DNA of 64,000 nucleotides from a virus. Positions 62,801 through 64,000 of this stretch are shown piece after piece. A program made the position numbers and the translations under genes. Below the pieces are notes generated by a model. That model was not told the DNA's origin, ran no database searches, and was given only the letters and a program-made list of their open reading frames with translations. The stretch lies in IMG/VR virus record IMGVR_UViG_3300027816_000087, positions 1 to 64,000 of that record. One strand, 5' to 3'. Numbering within the stretch: the stretch's first letter is position 1; each line of letters begins with the position of its first letter.

Positions 62801-64000
62801 CATGTTCTTCTCGTGTAAGTATAGGAAATGTAGTTTCATCTGTAGTTAATCCACCTTCATCATATCTATCTAACCAATTACCTTCTTCTAGATTTGGTAT
62901 AGATATATCTCCACCATTTTGAGCTTTTTGTAAATAACTTTCTCCACCATATTGTTTTTTATCAACACCTTCATCCATAGTTTTTACATCACTTCCAAAT
63001 TTTAAACCACCAATAGTAGCATTATATAATTTTTGTAAAAGTGTGTAATACTCATCTCCTTTCATTCCTTTCAATGCTTTAGAATAAGGGATAAGTCCTA
63101 AAAGACCTTGTGTATAATCTTCACCAGCCTTACTCCAATTTTTATCAAGAGCATATCTAGTTCCAGTGTAAAAATCTCCTGTTGCACCTGCTAATTGAAT
63201 AAGATATTGAATTTCAGGAGCTGCCATTGTAGAAAGCGCAGCTGCAGAAAGTGCTCCTTTATTATACTTTACAGCATTAGATGGTTCATATCTTTCTACA
63301 GGTTTAGAAGGTCTGTCTAATATCTTTTCATAAAATCTTTTTCCTTGATCATCTAAATGTGGAGCTATAACTATATTTGGAAGAATCCCCACCTCACCTA
63401 TTCCTTCTCTATTTTCATATCGTATTGGATCAACATCAACGATAGGCTCAGTGGAACCAAGAGGTGTTGTTGTTTGAACGGTAGTTGCAAACCCACCATT
63501 CTTAAGTCCTAAAATATTAGAAGAATTAGATGGTTTATAATTAGCAAATGCCTTTATCATTTTATATGGTCCTGCAGTTTGACTAGGATATTTATCATTT
63601 GGATCATAACCTATTAACTCATTATCCATTTTTCTGTCTACAAAACCAACTTTTGGTTTAGGTTGTCTATCATAATGTTGCACGTAACCATCAGCTATAT
63701 TTTTTCTTTCCCAACCAGAAGAATAAATAGGCATTCCTGGAAGATTTTTTATTTTTTTATGATAATATTTATCAAACCCATCATCTTTTCTTAAATAAGG
63801 AGGTTTATTAAAATCTTCATAAAATTTGTTATAATCTTGGTATTCTTTATCTGTATATTCTTTACTATAAGGAACTACTATTGGTCCACCATTTTCAAAT
63901 CTATGTGTAAATCTTAATTCTGGAAAAAATTGCGGTTTACCAAATAATTCTACACCACCTGGATAACCAACAGATACACTATTAACATTTCCTGTTAGTC
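59826..64000 (-). CDS. Giant multi-module protein, 5' end beyond the window
   Basis: The frame stays open from the stop at 59826 to the right edge. The first in-frame ATG in the window (63734) has at least 88 coding-like codons before it (VSVGYPGGVELFGKPQFFPE...), so it is internal and the true start lies outside. The visible ~1390 residues form modules opened by a repeat: KNGGFATTVQTTTP, DEGGLTTDETTFP, QPGGFVTTDTTTLP, APGGFLTTDETTKYP. The last module has a zincin motif, H-E-G-K-H at 60408-60422 (EPIKHEGKHRDLHK). Others are unrecognised (DIVTPAQNL..., NEADDFMKYL and KEADDMMDFL internal copies). Probably a virion cargo polyprotein; self-processing is only a hypothesis. Confidence 0.75.
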   Translation of the reverse strand, partial: LTGNVNSVSVGYPGGVELFGKPQFFPELRFTHRFENGGPIVVPYSKEYTDKEYQDYNKFYEDFNKPPYLRKDDGFDKYYHKKIKNLPGMPIYSSGWERKNIADGYVQHYDRQPKPKVGFVDRKMDNELIGYDPNDKYPSQTAGPYKMIKAFANYKPSNSSNILGLKNGGFATTVQTTTPLGSTEPIVDVDPIRYENREGIGEVGILPNIVIAPHLDDQGKRFYEKILDRPSKPVERYEPSNAVKYNKGALSAAALSTMAAPEIQYLIQLAGATGDFYTGTRYALDKNWSKAGEDYTQGLLGLIPYSKALKGMKGDEYYTLLQKLYNATIGGLKFGSDVKTMDEGVDKKQYGGESYLQKAQNGGDISIPNLEEGNWLDRYDEGGLTTDETTFPILTREEHEALYNSQIALNNFYENEVRQGRLKRTSTKTFNQPSISNREYNKLKEGNLSFYKHPPGAFYDALYKKIYNLSPSQIRDLERKSLEQIQKSNSNNQLYYRDIVTPAQNLVSPFALVDKRVKPQRVIRYEPVSGNLSGYPGGNVEVFDYDPLYIKPPHLRSKKENLEWEKLYGDKPENKVIPPSVSSLPPQLKMVRNTIGIEPLSVGTPSINRQPSIQPNQSGDYVLRFSELNSEGQNQPREVFFKTRKEADDMMDFLQKENQRRYETGTYYGNLTTQGNYKRGGQFKQFQPGGFVTTDTTTLPKETRYVHNPSVGGKTDYAIRRTVTPYKTEDEIRKFTEMPTSGEDVDFLYWYRNASNKKDAMSVPFKGDKHWNIDRGIIDVEFGKNYPNLNQSGTTVEQNRNNVLADMYKYYMLQYPDNKDKAWREAKRFVRKEIDPRINNEYFRDVIINKTAPNTGTLTGFGNENPFKRLQDFNQMFVDNPELAFAYHRNYNPSEWTMDRMKGIAKDYLRDYKGLSRRDTRRQLRDWENELKGSVTVKVGPSKPLGKSVDDVVLTDDIIRASRESEDLNYGPNFEQLYKTPRANQRILSKADRMVEWRGLDNLPHRRLLRGNEADDFMKYLSENKLYTGTSISNTGILNEEDRKEFKAGGQLQQFAPGGFLTTDETTKYPPLQSDVDILNKARKELLDWYTARVNHSDPRISNEAKQVLENFSKLPSDVSKGIEYKGVHYLIPQGLLGQYMPYDETIEIANPYLSIEEQLKKPGFGYINKNPELRDRYIKAHQLSRTEEPIKHEGKHRDLHKTVEPILDQYSDQIYSGFAGPEVYAQHLYERIGKPDLSKEAAGKWAQANFDRDAGYAYDWMTGTGFPNFRVNKKGNVKNMKNSELYRALMELRTEYGIDPAANTTSEDFKNIYEKAKKSYEEAIQNKDSEKRLRYEHFLDLFNIHGNDFEKLNNLNNLLVGVEGSSLPIANKGFNVKNTGQTNWLENYN
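60822..60854 (-). repeat. Paired GG-box (AGGQLQQFAPGG)
   Basis: Two Gly-Gly pairs eight residues apart (AGGQLQQFAPGGFLTTDETT), encoded by GGTGGA twice. It precedes the module with the HEGKH motif. The unit matches the one at 61929-61961 in 8 of 12 core residues and also shares the EADD(F/M)M upstream context. Confidence 0.75.
61929..61961 (-). repeat. Paired GG-box (RGGQFKQFQPGG)
   Basis: RGGQFKQFQPGGFVTTDTTT, the sister copy of the unit at 60822-60854, with the same spacing between Gly-Gly pairs and the same T-T-D-x-T-T tail. Confidence 0.75.
62850..62948 (-). repeat. GG-box cluster (YGGESYLQKAQNGGD ... DEGGLTTDETT)
   Basis: Three Gly-Gly pairs at 62943-62948, 62910-62915 and 62850-62855; the last is followed by TTDETTFP. 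It is the boundary before the second visible module of the truncated protein. Confidence 0.7.

Noticed and set aside
1-64000. Alternative genetic code (TAG or TGA read as amino acids), known in some crAss-like phages.
   Set aside because: All three stop codons end genes with sensible neighbours, and the largest frames run uninterrupted with the standard code.
1-64000. tRNA genes and CRISPR arrays.
   Set aside because: No cloverleaf or direct-repeat/spacer pattern was found by reading the gaps; almost all DNA is coding. A tRNAscan run would be decisive.

Overview
The window reads as a contiguous part of a tailed-phage genome of the crAss-like type (order Crassvirales), infecting a host of the Bacteroidota. 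Four things point there. (1) A 15.8 kb reading frame (5259 aa) carries the catalytic D-F-D-x-D loop and surrounding motifs of the virion-packaged crAss-like RNA polymerase. (2) It sits in a co-oriented block of very large proteins typical of crAss-like ejected cargo. (3) The replication genes are a crAss-like set: family B DNA polymerase, DnaB-like helicase, TOPRIM primase, Sak4-like ATPase, SSB, PD-(D/E)XK nuclease, SF2 helicase, uracil-DNA glycosylase and dNMP kinase. (4) The DNA is AT-rich, start codons lack purine-rich Shine-Dalgarno boxes and instead follow an A-rich 'AAAACAAT' leader, and the few recognisable promoters are Bacteroidota-like (TAnnTTTG). Capsid, portal and terminase genes are not in the window and probably lie to the right.

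Layout. 25-6021 (+): DNA-binding peptide, SF2 helicase, uracil-DNA glycosylase and a MoxR AAA+/VWA pair, with one reversed small gene at 1920-2201. 6128-15196 (-): tail-appendage and lysis block. It holds modular adhesin-like proteins built from two recurring N-terminal modules that both end in a Cys-Cys pair, two FISUMP-domain proteins, a putative glycosyltransferase, an amidase-like endolysin, a holin-like protein and a GIY-YIG homing nuclease. 15197-15349: divergent promoter region. 15350-27702 (+): replication, recombination and nucleotide metabolism, ending in a radical-SAM protein. A strong bidirectional terminator at 27701-27733 separates this from 27732-64000 (-): six giant genes. In order of transcription from the right edge these are a 5'-truncated multi-module protein with an HEGKH zincin motif, a 1836-aa protein with M15-like and NNPGNI muramidase-like domains, an 851-aa Gln-rich protein, an 1104-aa cargo protein, the 5259-aa RNA polymerase giant and a 1608-aa protein with a PD-(D/E)XK nuclease domain.

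How it fits together (inference). The giant proteins are probably packaged and ejected with the DNA. Cell-wall-cutting domains would open the path, and the RNA polymerase would transcribe the early (+) genes. The (+) genes replicate and repair the genome. The (-) tail block makes host-recognition proteins and lyses the cell.

The most unusual material is: a dispersed paired Gly-Gly 'GG-box' repeat dividing three neighbouring giant proteins into modules, one of which carries a zincin motif; SLOG/DprA-like and possible ADP-ribosyltransferase-like domains fused to the RNA polymerase giant; tail modules whose protein sequence is identical while most codons differ; and a MoxR-VWA pair. No database search was possible. 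All family names come from motifs visible in the sequence.
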